A DNA stretch of 19,814 bases from UBA2256 sp964453055 (GCA_964453055.1 CAYVOD010000033.1:1-19814); one strand, 5' to 3'; counted from the stretch's first letter, positions 1-6,991 are shown. Notes: generated by a model not told the origin, from the letters alone. Translations and numbers: made by a program.

Positions 1-315
1 GAGGAGATGGGCCACGCCTATTCGGAGATCGTGAACGAATCCGTGATCGAGGCGGTGGACTCCCTCAACCCCTTCATGCATTTCAAGGGCGTTTCCTTCA
101 TGGTGGACAACTGTTCCATAACCGCCCGGCTGGGAAGCCGCAAGTGGGCGCCTCGCTACGATTATCTCTACATGCAGCAGTCGGCCCCCGTGTGGGCCGC
201 CGGCAAGGGCGAGGACCAGGGGCTCTGGAAGAAGTTCCTGGAGCACCCGGTGCACAAGGCCCTGGCCACCGCGTCCTCAATGCGCCCGAGCGTGGACATC
301 GCAGTAGGCGGCTGA
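1..315 (+). CDS. ilvC: Ketol-acid reductoisomerase, C-terminal part (5' truncated by window edge)
   Basis: The frame is open from base 1, so the gene starts outside the window and 104 C-terminal residues are visible. They closely resemble the end of plant-type (class II) ketol-acid reductoisomerase. The block SEIVNESVIEAVDSLNPFMH carries the E-x-x-x-E pair (visible residues 9 and 13) that binds the catalytic magnesium ions. FMVDNCS and ARLGSRKWAPRYDY follow, then a VHKALATASSMRPSVDI tail. The enzyme converts acetolactate or acetohydroxybutyrate to the dihydroxy-acid, using NADPH, in cytosolic branched-chain amino acid synthesis. The methionine at base 7 lies inside the conserved domain and is not the start. 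Family assignment is by recognised motifs; the plant-like subtype is inferred from the same block. Confidence 0.93.
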   Translation, partial: EEMGHAYSEIVNESVIEAVDSLNPFMHFKGVSFMVDNCSITARLGSRKWAPRYDYLYMQQSAPVWAAGKGEDQGLWKKFLEHPVHKALATASSMRPSVDIAVGG

Positions 316-337
316 AAGCTTCCCAAGGCAATTTGTA

Positions 338-366
338 TTGACTGATGGCGCGGCTCTCTTTATAGT
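338..366 (+). promoter_or_regulatory. Sigma-70-type promoter for the MATE/alcohol dehydrogenase operon
   Basis: TTGACT (338-343) and TATAGT (361-366) are separated by exactly 17 bp, close to the sigma-70 consensus. Transcription would start near 373, giving a leader of about 90 nt before the GTG at 464. The left arm of a 10-bp inverted repeat (347-356) sits inside the spacer. Confidence 0.75.
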
Positions 367-409
367 GACATCGGCTTGACCGCCCCTGTCGTGGACGGCG
401 AGCCGCGCC
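347..409. repeat. Inverted repeat with one arm inside the promoter spacer
   Basis: GGCGCGGCTC (347-356) and GAGCCGCGCC (400-409) are perfect reverse complements, 43 nt apart. The first arm lies between the -35 and -10 boxes and the second about 30 nt into the transcript. The second arm is followed by GATTTT. In a read-through ilvC transcript this could fold as a long-loop hairpin; on DNA it could be a paired operator. Neither role is proven. Confidence 0.5.
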
Positions 410-463
410 GATTTTAAACGCAGCCATCGCTCGAATCATTTTTAAAAGCAGGATTATTGCCCC

Positions 464-1882
464 GTGCGACCTTTTTTCGGTCCTAAAGCCGCAAACTCCC
501 AGAGGCGGGCCAAGGAATTATCGGCCTGGCCCCTGTACGCCCAGGTATTTTCCATCGCTGCGCCCGTCGTGGTGGAACTGATCCTCACTTCCCTCACCCA
601 GACGGTGGATATCATCATGGTAGGCAAGCTGGGCGCCCACGCCATATCGGCGGTGGGGGTCACCAACCAGCCCCGGTTCATAATGCTGGCCAGCTTCGTG
701 GCGCTCAATGTCGGAACCACGGCCCTGGTAGCGCGGTTCAAAGGCCAGGGCAACAAGAAAGACGCCGAACTCGTCACCGGGCAAACGGTCATGCTGTCCA
801 TCGGCCTGGCGTTCTTCCTTTCCGTGCTCGGCGTGGTTTTCGCCAAGCCCATGGTCCGGGTAATCGGCGCGGGGCCTGATATACTGGACGAAGCCAGCGC
901 CTACTTCCGGATACTCATGTTCGGGTTCATTCCCACAGCCTTGCCGATTTCCATTTCCGCCCTTCTGCGAGGCGTGGGGGATACCAAGCTCGCGATGAAA
1001 TACAATATAACCGCGAACCTGGTCAACATCGTCTTCAACTATCTCCTGATCTACGGAAAATTCGGCTTTCCCCGGCTCGAGGTGCGCGGCGCCGCCATCG
1101 CGTCGGTAATAGGCTACACGGTAGCCTGCGCCATGGCAGTCTGGGCTATCCTGGGGAGCCCGTTTCGAAAACCGGGCAAGGCCGCGTCGGAGTTCATCGA
1201 ACTCCACTTTACCCGGTGGAATTTCCTCCCGAACCTTCCCATGCTCGGCCGGATATTCAGGATCGGCCTTCCTTCGGCGGTCGAGCAGTTCGTCCTAAGG
1301 CTTGGACTGGTCCTGTATACCATCACCATCACATCCTTGGGCACGACGGTTTTCGCGGCCCACCAGGTTGTGCTGTCGATACTGAACATGTCCTTCGTCA
1401 ACGGGCAGGCCTTCGGAATCGCAGCGACCAGCCTGACCGGCCAGTCCCTCGGCCGGGCCCGCCCCGACAGGGCCCGGCGAGCCTCGGCGGCCTGCCAAAA
1501 AGCGGGAGCACTCATTTCGACAGTCATGGGCGTTCTCATGTTCATATTCAGAAGGCCGCTGGTCGGGCTCTTTTCGAGCGAGGCGGAGATACTCGCCCTG
1601 GGCGCCGGGATAATGATTTTCGCTGCCCTCATCCAGCCTTTCCAATCTTCATTTCAGATCTATGCCGGGGCGCTTCGGGGGGCCGGAGATTCCCTCTTCC
1701 CGGCCATAACGTTGGGGATCGGAATCCTCGGGATCAGGCCGCTGTTTTCCCAAATATTCATCCAGCAATTCGGCATGGGACTCTATGGGGCATGGAGCGC
1801 CTTGATGATCGATCAGGTTTTCAGGTTTTTCATCATACAAATCAGATACCGCCGGGGAAGATGGGTCTCGATAAAGGTATGA
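464..1882 (+). CDS. MATE-family multidrug/cation efflux transporter
   Basis: This 472-residue integral membrane protein has the length and roughly twelve hydrophobic segments of the MATE (NorM/DinF) family. The N-terminal half carries the typical first-repeat motif (VDIIMVGKLGAHAISAVGVTNQP, around residues 48-70). The GAxIA-like sites and the internal two-fold pattern (ALLRGVGDTK in one half, GALRGAGDSLFP in the other) also fit. MATE proteins export cationic drugs or metabolites in exchange for Na+ or H+. The start is taken as GTG 464, about 10 nt after AGCAGGA; the following residues are basic, as expected before the first membrane segment. The stop overlaps the next start codon (ATGA, 1879-1882), so the two genes are probably translationally coupled. 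The substrate cannot be inferred. Confidence 0.92.
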   Translation: MRPFFGPKAANSQRRAKELSAWPLYAQVFSIAAPVVVELILTSLTQTVDIIMVGKLGAHAISAVGVTNQPRFIMLASFVALNVGTTALVARFKGQGNKKDAELVTGQTVMLSIGLAFFLSVLGVVFAKPMVRVIGAGPDILDEASAYFRILMFGFIPTALPISISALLRGVGDTKLAMKYNITANLVNIVFNYLLIYGKFGFPRLEVRGAAIASVIGYTVACAMAVWAILGSPFRKPGKAASEFIELHFTRWNFLPNLPMLGRIFRIGLPSAVEQFVLRLGLVLYTITITSLGTTVFAAHQVVLSILNMSFVNGQAFGIAATSLTGQSLGRARPDRARRASAACQKAGALISTVMGVLMFIFRRPLVGLFSSEAEILALGAGIMIFAALIQPFQSSFQIYAGALRGAGDSLFPAITLGIGILGIRPLFSQIFIQQFGMGLYGAWSALMIDQVFRFFIIQIRYRRGRWVSIKV

Positions 1883-3141
1883 AGCTTGCGCGGCCTTCGC
1901 CGCGCATATATCATCAGGCCATGGCGAAGACGCACGCGGTCAAGCTGCTCTGCTTCAATCTTGCCACCCGGGGTATCACGATACTGCGTCAAAAGTTGCC
2001 CACCCTCCTTCCCGGCAAGGGGAGCCTCAAGCTGCTTCCCTCGGAACTGGAAGTGCAGAAGGCCTCCAAGCCTCTCATCGTGACCGACGCCAGCCTTATA
2101 AGGGTAGGGCTTGTTTCCAGACTCGCCGCGATTCTCTCCGAAAGCTCCGTTCCCTTCGCCATATTCGACGGCGTCCTGCCAGATCCGAGCTTCGATGTCT
2201 GCGAGCACGGGCTCGCGGTGCTCAAGGAAAACGGCTGCGATTCGGTCATAGCCTTCGGCGGCGGTTCGGTGATCGACGCGGCGAAGATAATACGGATGGC
2301 CGCGACTCACAAGAAACCGGCGAGCTCCTTCAGTGGGCTCCTCCCCTGCAGGAACTCCGGGCTGCCCTTCATCTGCGTTCCCACCACCGCTGGATCGGGC
2401 AGCGAGGCAACGGCTTTCGCCGTGATCGCCGACAAGAAGCGGCATCGCACAATTACCGTCCTGGACCCTCGCCTGCCCCCGGACAGCGCGATCCTCGATC
2501 CCGAGCTCTGCGTGGGGCTTTCCCCGGCGATGACGGCTGCCGCGGGCATAGAAGCCCTTACTCATGTCGTGGAGGCGTACACCAATACGCTCCACTATTC
2601 GGACGTAGAAATGCAGGCGCTGGAAGCCACGAGGCTGATTTTCGCCAATCTGCGGCGGGCCTACGCCCGCGGCGACGACCTCGAAGCACGGGAATCCATG
2701 CTCAAGGCCTCGCATCTCGCCGGAAGGGCTTTCACCAGGGGATTCCCGGGCTATATGCACGCCGTCGCCCATCGTTTCGGCGAACGGTACAACGTACCCC
2801 AGGGACTGGCCAACGCCGTTGTCTTGCCGCATTTTATCGATTTATACCGCGAGACCCTGCCCGAGCGGCTCGCCGATTTGGCCGCGGCGGCGGGCCTGGG
2901 GGCCGGGGCCGCCGAAGCCGATCCGGACGAGTTGGCCGCTTCCTTCGTCGAAGCCGTGCGGCGGCTGAGCGGGGATTTGGGGATTCCGGAAAGGGCGGAG
3001 TTCCTGAAGGGGGAGGATATTCCGGGGATCGCCGCCGCGGCGCTCAAGGAGGCGCATGGAACGCCCTATCCGCTGCCGATCATACTCGACGCTTCCGGAC
3101 TGGAAGAAGTCATACGCTCGATGTTACCTAGCCCGGAATAG
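1879..3141 (+). CDS. Iron-type alcohol dehydrogenase homologue with altered metal ligands
   Basis: The product is about 420 residues of the group III (Fe-ADH, FucO/AdhE-like) family, normally NAD(P)H-dependent alcohol/aldehyde oxidoreductases of the cytosol. Visible motifs are FGGGSVIDAAK (nucleotide binding), PTTAGSGSEAT, GIEALTH and HAVAHRFGERYNVPQG. In FucO the metal is held by Asp196, His200, His263 and His277. The corresponding residues here are Glu225, His229, His294 and Gln308, so two of four ligands differ. The ATG at 1879 is chosen because it overlaps the MATE stop as ATGA and follows AAAGG; ATG 1921 is an alternative that would shorten the product by 14 residues. The frame stays open far upstream inside the MATE gene, but that part resembles nothing. 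Loss or change of metal would suggest a different substrate or reaction. Confidence 0.85.
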   Translation: MKLARPSPRIYHQAMAKTHAVKLLCFNLATRGITILRQKLPTLLPGKGSLKLLPSELEVQKASKPLIVTDASLIRVGLVSRLAAILSESSVPFAIFDGVLPDPSFDVCEHGLAVLKENGCDSVIAFGGGSVIDAAKIIRMAATHKKPASSFSGLLPCRNSGLPFICVPTTAGSGSEATAFAVIADKKRHRTITVLDPRLPPDSAILDPELCVGLSPAMTAAAGIEALTHVVEAYTNTLHYSDVEMQALEATRLIFANLRRAYARGDDLEARESMLKASHLAGRAFTRGFPGYMHAVAHRFGERYNVPQGLANAVVLPHFIDLYRETLPERLADLAAAAGLGAGAAEADPDELAASFVEAVRRLSGDLGIPERAEFLKGEDIPGIAAAALKEAHGTPYPLPIILDASGLEEVIRSMLPSPE

Positions 3142-3198
3142 GGCAAGACCATTCACCTTGGTTCGGCCGCGCGAGATTTTACGCAAGGAAGGCGATAA

Positions 3199-3669
3199 AT
3201 GAGAAGAAGCGAACGGGAAGTGCGCGACAAAGAAGCGTTGCGCGATATCATCGAATCCTGCGATGTCTGCAGGATCGCGTTCCGCACCGACGGCGCCCCT
3301 TACATAGTACCTTTGAGTTTCGGCTTCGATTGGGAAGATAAGCTCGAACTCTACTTCCATTGCGCGCCGGAGGGAAGGAAAATCGAGCTCATGCGTTCCT
3401 GCGGCCTCGTGGGATTCGAGATGGACACAGGCCAGGACCTCATCAAGCATGAAATCGCGTGCAACTGGTCCACCCGATATAGAAGCCTCATCGGAACCGG
3501 TAGGCTCGGGCTTGTCGAAACACCGGAAAAGAAAACGCTATGCCTCGATCGCATAATGCGCCATAACGGCTTCGAAGGCCCCGCGGGCGCCTACGATCCG
3601 GCGGTGCTGCGAAAAACCGCCGTATTGAGGCTGGATGTGGTCACGCTAAGCGGAAAGGAAAGGCGATAG
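3199..3669 (+). CDS. NimA-like pyridoxamine 5'-phosphate oxidase-family FMN protein
   Basis: The 156-residue product matches the split-barrel flavin-binding family that includes 5-nitroimidazole resistance (Nim) proteins. Recognisable segments are an N-terminal MRRSEREV, CDVCRIAFRTDGAPYIVPLSFGF (beta strands of the barrel), LYFHCAPEGRKIELM, CNWSTRYRSLIGTGRL (flavin phosphate side) and a closing region with LDRIMRHNGF. Such proteins bind FMN or a related flavin as homodimers in the cytosol; many have no known substrate. AAGGAAGG (3185-3192) lies 6 nt before the ATG, which fixes the start. It begins 57 nt after the alcohol dehydrogenase stop, so it may be the third gene of that operon. Family assignment is confident; nitroimidazole reduction is not shown. 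Confidence 0.87.
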   Translation: MRRSEREVRDKEALRDIIESCDVCRIAFRTDGAPYIVPLSFGFDWEDKLELYFHCAPEGRKIELMRSCGLVGFEMDTGQDLIKHEIACNWSTRYRSLIGTGRLGLVETPEKKTLCLDRIMRHNGFEGPAGAYDPAVLRKTAVLRLDVVTLSGKERR

Positions 3670-3745
3670 CCGCTTCTGGGCGAAATAGCTATACTCTGCT
3701 CTCAAGGCAATCCGAACTCATCGTAAAGGACATTTAGGCGGACCG

Positions 3746-4402
3746 ATGGAAAAAATAGCGTTGCGCTTTCTCAAGCTACTGCTTGGCCTGTTTCTCTACG
3801 CCCTGGGCATCGCGCTCACCATCCAGGCGAATATCGGCTACGGCCCCTGGGAGGTCTTCCACGTAGGGCTGAGCGCGGTCACCGGCTTAAGCATAGGTGG
3901 CGCGAGCATCATCGTCGGCCTGGTCATCGTTTTCATCACCCTTCTCATGGGAGAAAAGATCGGCCTCGGCACCTTGCTCAACATGGTCCTCATAGGATTG
4001 TTTCTCGATCTGCTTCTGGCTTCCGGGCTGATACCCAGGATCGAAAATGTTTTTGTCGGAATAATTGCGTTGATAATCGGTCTTTACACCATTTCTCTTG
4101 GATCGTTTTTCTATATCGGCTCAGGCTTTGGGGCGGGCCCCAGGGACAGCCTCATGGTCGCCTTGACCCGAAGGCTCCGCTGGCCGATTGGACTGATCCG
4201 GAGCCTGATCGAATTGACGGCGACTATTCTCGGCTGGACCCTCGGCGGCATGGTGGGGATCGGCACGCTGATATCAGGCTTCGCCATAGGTTTCTGCGTG
4301 CAGAGCACATTTAGGCTGCTGAAGTTCGATCCTACGCGAATACGTCATTCCTCACTCGGCGAAAGTTTTGCGGAGCTCAAAGAAGCATCGAGCAAAAAAT
4401 AG
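3746..4402 (+). CDS. YczE/YitT-like integral membrane protein
   Basis: The product has 218 residues, mostly hydrophobic, with five or six predicted membrane segments. It carries the two repeated signatures of the YczE/YyaS (COG2364-like) family: IGYGPWEVFHVGLSAVTGLSIGGAS near residues 30-55 and GFGAGPRDSLMVALTRR near 127-143, then GWTLGGMVGIGTLISGFAIGFCVQ. The internal duplication GxGPWxV / GAGPRD suggests an ancestral repeat. In Bacillus subtilis YczE influences surfactin production, but the biochemical role of the family is unknown, so no substrate is proposed. AGGCGG (3736-3741) precedes the ATG by 4 nt. The gene follows the NimA-like gene by 76 nt. Confidence 0.85.
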   Translation: MEKIALRFLKLLLGLFLYALGIALTIQANIGYGPWEVFHVGLSAVTGLSIGGASIIVGLVIVFITLLMGEKIGLGTLLNMVLIGLFLDLLLASGLIPRIENVFVGIIALIIGLYTISLGSFFYIGSGFGAGPRDSLMVALTRRLRWPIGLIRSLIELTATILGWTLGGMVGIGTLISGFAIGFCVQSTFRLLKFDPTRIRHSSLGESFAELKEASSKK

Positions 4403-4473
4403 ATGTTTCTTTCGTAAAAAGCCTGCTACTCAAAGATATCTTATTCAATATTTCTTCTTAGTTTCGGCTTATG

Positions 4474-4502
4474 TTGTAGCCTTCAAGACGATGCTATATA
4501 CT
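4474..4502 (+). promoter_or_regulatory. Putative sigma-70 promoter for the nitroreductase gene
   Basis: TTGTAG (4474-4479) and TATACT (4497-4502) are spaced by 17 bp, in an AT-rich 123-bp intergenic stretch that stands out from the GC-rich surroundings. The start site would be near 4509, just ahead of the AAGGGAGG ribosome-binding site at 4511-4518, giving a very short leader. Confidence 0.55.
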
Positions 4503-4525
4503 CCCTGGCGAAGGGAGGCCATGCC

Positions 4526-5062
4526 ATGCGGGAGATCGAGCAGAGAAAAAGCGTTCGTAAGTATAAAGCCCAGGCGGTCGAAAAGGCGAAACTGGAGGCT
4601 GTCATGGAGAGCGCGAGACTGGCTCCTTCGGGACATAACAAGCAGCCCTGGCATTTCATCATCGTCGCCGATGCGGGGAGAAGGGAAGACATCGCCGAGA
4701 TCTCGAGGAATCAAAGCTGGATGGCCTCGGCCCCGATCCATATCGTTTGCGTCGCCGATATCCGGGCCAGGGTGCAGAGTCTTGAGCCCATTTATGTGGA
4801 CGAAGAGAGCCCTAGTTTCGAGCTCAAGCGGGTGATCCGGGACACCGCCATCGCGACGAGCCATATTCTCCTTGAAGCCCGGCATCAGGGATTGGATACT
4901 TGCTGGGTCGGTTATTACGATCAAAAGGATCTGCGGCCGCTGCTAGGCATACCCGAGGATAAATTCGTCATCGGCGTGATAACCCTCGGATACGCCGACG
5001 AAGTGCCGACGCCGAGGCCGCGGAAGCGCATAGAGGAGATTCTGCATTACGAACGCTGGTAG
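4526..5062 (+). CDS. Nitroreductase-family FMN oxidoreductase
   Basis: The 178-residue protein has the classic nitroreductase fold markers. The N-terminal RKSVRKYK holds the Arg that contacts the FMN phosphate; SARLAPSGHNKQPWHFIIV follows near residues 29-47; then come HILLEARHQGLDTCWVGYYD (helix and FMN-contacting loop) and the C-terminal VIGVITLGYADEVPTPRPRKRIEEI. Members are dimeric cytosolic flavoenzymes that use NAD(P)H to reduce nitroaromatics, quinones, enones or, in some lineages, halogenated compounds. The start at 4526 is supported by AAGGGAGG 7 nt upstream; the ATG at 4521 is in another frame. An upstream promoter suggests a separate transcription unit, perhaps continuing into ridA 83 nt downstream. 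The physiological substrate is not evident. Confidence 0.92.
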   Translation: MREIEQRKSVRKYKAQAVEKAKLEAVMESARLAPSGHNKQPWHFIIVADAGRREDIAEISRNQSWMASAPIHIVCVADIRARVQSLEPIYVDEESPSFELKRVIRDTAIATSHILLEARHQGLDTCWVGYYDQKDLRPLLGIPEDKFVIGVITLGYADEVPTPRPRKRIEEILHYERW

Positions 5063-5145
5063 ACCCTTGAGGAGAACTGGCGAAGTGATGCATTCAGTCA
5101 GAATCAGGCGGAGTGGCGAGTGTAATAAAAACATGGAGGGAACGA

Positions 5146-5526
5146 ATGAAACGAAAAAGCTTTACCGCCCCTGACGCCGTATCGGTAGGGCCTTATTCCC
5201 ACGCGGTTGAAGCAGGCGGTTTCGTCTACCTATCAGGGCAGACTCCCGTGAATCCCATAACCGGGAAGCTGGCCGAGGGGGATATTGGCGCGCAAACCGC
5301 CCAGGTCTTCGCGAACCTGTTCGCCGTGTTGAAAGCCGCAGGCCTGTCCCGGGACGATGTGGTCAAGGCGAATGTCTTTCTCGCCGATATGGGCGATTTC
5401 AAGGGCATGAATGAAGTATACGCCAAACAGTTTTCAGAGCCCTATCCGGCCCGATCGACCATCGGCGTTAAGGAACTGCCCCTGGGAGCCATGGTGGAGA
5501 TAGAACTGATCGCGAAACGACCTTGA
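5146..5526 (+). CDS. ridA: RidA-family enamine/imine deaminase
   Basis: The 126-residue product matches RidA (YjgF/YER057c/UK114) in length and sequence: AVSVGPYSHAVEAGGFVYLSGQTPVNPITG, the VLKAAGLSRDDVVKANVFLADMGDFKGMNEVYAKQF block, and the signature YPARSTIGVKELPLGAMVEIELIA. The conserved Arg is residue 103 and the C-terminal acidic position is Glu118 or Glu120. RidA trimers hydrolyse reactive 2-aminoacrylate and other enamines released by PLP enzymes, which otherwise damage cofactors. That fits a chromosome section that also holds ilvC, although ilvC is not in the same operon. GGAGGG (5135-5140), 5 nt before ATG 5146, selects this start over in-frame upstream codons. A run of eight T (5531-5538) follows the stop without a convincing stem. 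Confidence 0.93.
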   Translation: MKRKSFTAPDAVSVGPYSHAVEAGGFVYLSGQTPVNPITGKLAEGDIGAQTAQVFANLFAVLKAAGLSRDDVVKANVFLADMGDFKGMNEVYAKQFSEPYPARSTIGVKELPLGAMVEIELIAKRP

Positions 5527-5566
5527 CGCTTTTTTTTATGGCGGACATCGGAAGTTCGGAGGTGTG

Positions 5567-5575
5567 ATGCTTTGA
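5567..5575 (+). other. Minimal ORF (ATG CTT TGA) overlapping the TTG start of the HAD gene
   Basis: ATG-CTT-TGA occupies 5567-5575. Its stop overlaps the TTG start codon of the phosphatase (5572-5574) in a TTGA arrangement. The ribosome-binding site GGAGGTG (5558-5564) is 2 nt from the ATG but 7 nt from the TTG, so the spacing favours the TTG. The minimal ORF may be chance or may tune initiation. Confidence 0.25.
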
Positions 5576-6231
5576 AGTTGCGCGACGCGTATGACAATCT
5601 GATGTTCGACCTTGACGGGACGTTGACCGATTCAAAGCCGGGATTGGTCAACGCAGTGGACTACTCGGTGCGGAAGATGGGGATGGAGCCCTTGCCCCGG
5701 GCGGTGGTGGATAAATTTCTCGGTCCGCCGCTTTTCGGTTCCTTCGAAAAACACTGCGGCATGGACATGGCGAGCGCCAGGACGGCGGTCGCTTACTTCA
5801 GGGAATATTACGGCGACAAGGGCATATTCGAGAACGAGCCCTACGCGGGCATAAGGGAATTGCTTGGTCTTTTGAAAGCGTCGGGGAAGCGGCTTTACGT
5901 GGCGACTTCAAAACCCACGGTCACCGCGCTGCAGGTCTGCGCCCGTTTCGATATCGAAGGTTACTTCGAGGAAATCCTCGGAAGCGAGATGGACGGCAGC
6001 ATCATAGAGAAGGCCGACATAATCGGCATCCTAATCTCCAGGCATCGGCTGAACCGGGGCCGAACGCTTATGATCGGGGACAGGGAGAACGACATAGCCG
6101 GCGGGCGCGAAAACAACCTTGCCACGGTGGCTGTGGGGTACGGATACGGTTGCGAAGAAGAGTTGAGCCGCTCGGGCGCGACGTATTACGCCAAGACGAT
6201 CAGCGATCTCGGAGACCTTCTACTTTACTGA
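5572..6231 (+). CDS. HAD-superfamily phosphatase (phosphoglycolate phosphatase-like)
   Basis: The 219-residue protein shows all HAD motifs: motif I DLDGTLTDS (nucleophile Asp13, acid/base Asp15), motif II VATSKP with Ser/Thr at 112-113 and Lys114, and motif IV GDREND (Asp170, Asp174). A helical cap (C1 type) lies between motif I and motif II, as in Gph, PpaX and pyrophosphatase-type members. It should hydrolyse a small phosphoester in the cytosol; phosphoglycolate is one candidate, but the cap does not fix the substrate. The start is TTG 5572, supported by GGAGGTG 7 nt upstream and by the usual short distance to motif I. The 3' end overlaps the convergent alkyltransferase gene by 32 bp. Confidence 0.9.
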   Translation: MKLRDAYDNLMFDLDGTLTDSKPGLVNAVDYSVRKMGMEPLPRAVVDKFLGPPLFGSFEKHCGMDMASARTAVAYFREYYGDKGIFENEPYAGIRELLGLLKASGKRLYVATSKPTVTALQVCARFDIEGYFEEILGSEMDGSIIEKADIIGILISRHRLNRGRTLMIGDRENDIAGGRENNLATVAVGYGYGCEEELSRSGATYYAKTISDLGDLLLY

Positions 6232-6907
6232 GATTGTAATCGCCCAACGCCGCTTCGTACGCGATCATCGCCTTCTTGCGCTCGAGCCCCCACTTGAAGC
6301 CTCCCAGGCGGCCGTCCGCCCGCAGAGCCCTATGGCAGGGCACGAGATATCCTATCGAATTGGATGCCAGGGCGCTCCCCGCCGCCCTGGCCGCGCCGGG
6401 GAAGCCGGCCTGCGCGGCGAGCCAGGCATAGGATACGAGGCAGGACTCAGGGACGGCCAGCAGGCCGCGCCAGATCCTTAACTGGAAATCGCTGCCTCTC
6501 AAGTGGAGCAGGAGGGGGGAATTCGAATCCCGGGAAAAAACGTCCTTGAGCAGGGTTTCGGCCAGGCTCTGGTCCTGGAGACAGGAGACCCCGGGCCATC
6601 GGCGCAGCATGAAAGCCCGCGCGGCCGTATTTCCCGCCGCTTCGGGGGAATCCAGAAAATCTAGGGAGAGGATGCCCTTGGGGCCGACTTCGATGCGGCA
6701 AAGCCCGAATGGGCTATCCGAAAATCCAAAACGGATTTCTCGGATTGCCGTCTCTGGCGCCGGTTTACGCTTGCCGAGGAGCTCTTCATGTATGGAGAGC
6801 CTATCGAGCCACAAGGGGCCCGGATCCTTGCCATGAGACTCGAAATGGAGCAGGGACCGCGATTTTCCCATCGAGCGGATCAGGCTTGGCGGATCGAGGT
6901 ATGTCAT
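6200..6907 (-). CDS. O6-alkylguanine-DNA alkyltransferase (methylated-DNA-protein cysteine methyltransferase) with N-terminal extension
   Basis: The C-terminal part of this 235-residue protein is an Ada/Ogt/MGMT catalytic domain. FQLRIWRGLLAVPESCLVSYAWLAAQAGFPGAARAAGSALASNSI leads to the active-site YLVPCHRALRADGRLGG (acceptor Cys191) and the FKWGLERKKAMIAYE tail. The protein repairs O6-methylguanine in DNA by irreversible alkyl transfer to the cysteine. A ribonuclease-like N-domain of this family (RFGFSDSPFGLCRIEV) begins near residue 59. The first 58 residues are extra; they contain SRSLL and RLSIHEELL, faintly like the end of an AraC-type domain in AraC-alkyltransferase fusions, but no helix-turn-helix is recognised. 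AGGA about 8 nt upstream supports the ATG at 6907, and an in-frame stop precedes it. The gene is convergent with and overlaps the HAD gene. Confidence 0.88.
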   Translation of the reverse strand: MTYLDPPSLIRSMGKSRSLLHFESHGKDPGPLWLDRLSIHEELLGKRKPAPETAIREIRFGFSDSPFGLCRIEVGPKGILSLDFLDSPEAAGNTAARAFMLRRWPGVSCLQDQSLAETLLKDVFSRDSNSPLLLHLRGSDFQLRIWRGLLAVPESCLVSYAWLAAQAGFPGAARAAGSALASNSIGYLVPCHRALRADGRLGGFKWGLERKKAMIAYEAALGDYNLSKVEGLRDR

Positions 6908-6971
6908 TCGGTATTTCCTAGGGCTGAAATCGCGTTCCTCTACGGGTCGCGGGATTATGTGAAATTTTTCC

Positions 6972-6991
6972 TCGGTTCACCGAAGATAATA
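6972..6991 (-). promoter_or_regulatory. Possible -10 box and small operator upstream of the alkyltransferase
   Basis: On the - strand TATTAT (6986-6991) could serve as a -10 box. Just downstream lies TCGGT-TC-ACCGA (+ strand, 6972-6983), a 5-bp inverted repeat where the transcript would start. No good -35 box is seen, so this is weak. Confidence 0.25.

Noticed and set aside
1216..1878. In-frame upstream extension of the alcohol dehydrogenase frame (641 residues in total)
   Set aside because: The extension lies inside the MATE gene in another frame, is rich in His/Arg/Pro and resembles nothing; the ATGA overlap at 1879 gives a natural start.
1813..2832. 339-residue open frame antisense to the alcohol dehydrogenase homologue
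   Set aside because: Low-complexity Gly/Glu/Arg-rich composition typical of a shadow frame, no start signals, and the sense gene has clear motifs.
4433..4442. AAGATATCTT palindrome before the nitroreductase gene
   Set aside because: Only 10 bp in an AT-rich stretch, and it lies upstream of the promoter with no second copy; too short to support an operator.
5531..5538. T8 run after ridA as an intrinsic terminator
   Set aside because: No stable stem precedes the T run.
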